Below are positions 63,885-64,000 of a stretch of DNA of 64,000 bases, one piece after another. Every line of letters begins with the position of its first letter. The stretch's first letter is position 1. The notes under the pieces are model-generated. The model made no database searches and was not told the DNA's origin. It saw only the letters and a list, made by a program, of their open reading frames with translations. Origin of the DNA: Gemmatimonadetes bacterium bin94 (GTDB lineage Bacteria; Gemmatimonadota; Gemmatimonadetes; Longimicrobiales; Gaopeijiaceae). The DNA lies in contig MPNE01000009.1 of assembly GCA_002238865.1 (NCBI GenBank), positions 1 to 64,000 of the forward strand. The letters run 5' to 3'. A program made the position numbers and the translations under genes.

Positions 63885-64000
63885 CGCTTCCGGAAGCGGG
63901 CCGCTCCCGACCGGGGTGCGAGCCGCGGGACCGGATGGGATGTCCCGGGACCACGGAGCCGTCAGCGCCACCGAGGGCGCTAACCGCACGCCGACATCTC

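Overview
This window is high-GC bacterial chromosomal DNA. It carries many secreted or lipoprotein-anchored hydrolases: S9 peptidases, class-C-type serine hydrolases, TolB-propeller enzymes and the DUF1592/DUF1552 pair. It also has BlaI/M56 regulators and a tRNA gene without an encoded CCA end. By gene content I infer Gemmatimonadota or a close relative (Acidobacteriota-like content is the alternative). No rRNA or ribosomal-protein marker is present to prove it. No phage, intact transposon, CRISPR array or plasmid function was seen. Most of the window looks like ordinary chromosome rich in export and peptide-scavenging genes.

Left part (1-17 kb). An LRR metalloprotease appears to have lost its N-terminus. 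A minus-strand block follows, read from right to left. It opens with a tight five-gene operon: RND adaptor, CzcA/CusA-type RND pump, DUF4198 protein and two bacterial PH-domain membrane proteins. Next come a serine hydrolase fused to a VanX-like D-Ala-D-Ala dipeptidase and an EamA permease. Divergent from the adaptor are an amidase and a lipoprotein esterase.

Middle part (17-38.7 kb). An AAA_14/DUF4143 ATPase gene is broken by an internal deletion. A molybdenum sulfite-oxidase-type enzyme is paired with a cytochrome c, and a striking triple TGTACAT operator lies in the divergent intergenic region upstream. Next are an IPT-like exported protein, a serine hydrolase lipoprotein, a PQQ-type sugar dehydrogenase, an AHSA1-like protein and a beta-barrel protein. 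A five-gene plus-strand run follows (S9 peptidase, DUF5107/TPR, DUF1592 dihaem-type protein, DUF1552 Tat protein, exported ankyrin protein) and is the best candidate here for an undescribed multi-protein system. Two tandem paralogous lipoproteins of unknown function and a zincin-like protein close this part.

Right part (38.7-64 kb). This part starts with an MFS exporter, a prolyl oligopeptidase and an amino-acid cluster (class IV aminotransferase, thrC, thrB) together with a sterol-desaturase-type hydroxylase. An M19 dipeptidase, a 67-aa two-TM protein and a sodium/solute symporter are translationally coupled and look like a dipeptide cleavage-and-uptake module. Two large propeller-plus-metallohydrolase proteins flank an APC permease with two USP domains. 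A second DPP-IV-type S9 peptidase follows. A BlaI repressor with a BlaR1-like M56 protease bearing duplicated TonB C-terminal domains comes next, then a class I mannose-6-phosphate isomerase and tRNA-Lys(CTT).

Starts were chosen by signal peptide, ribosome-binding site and coupling. Functions are family-level inferences made by reading motifs, with no database search.
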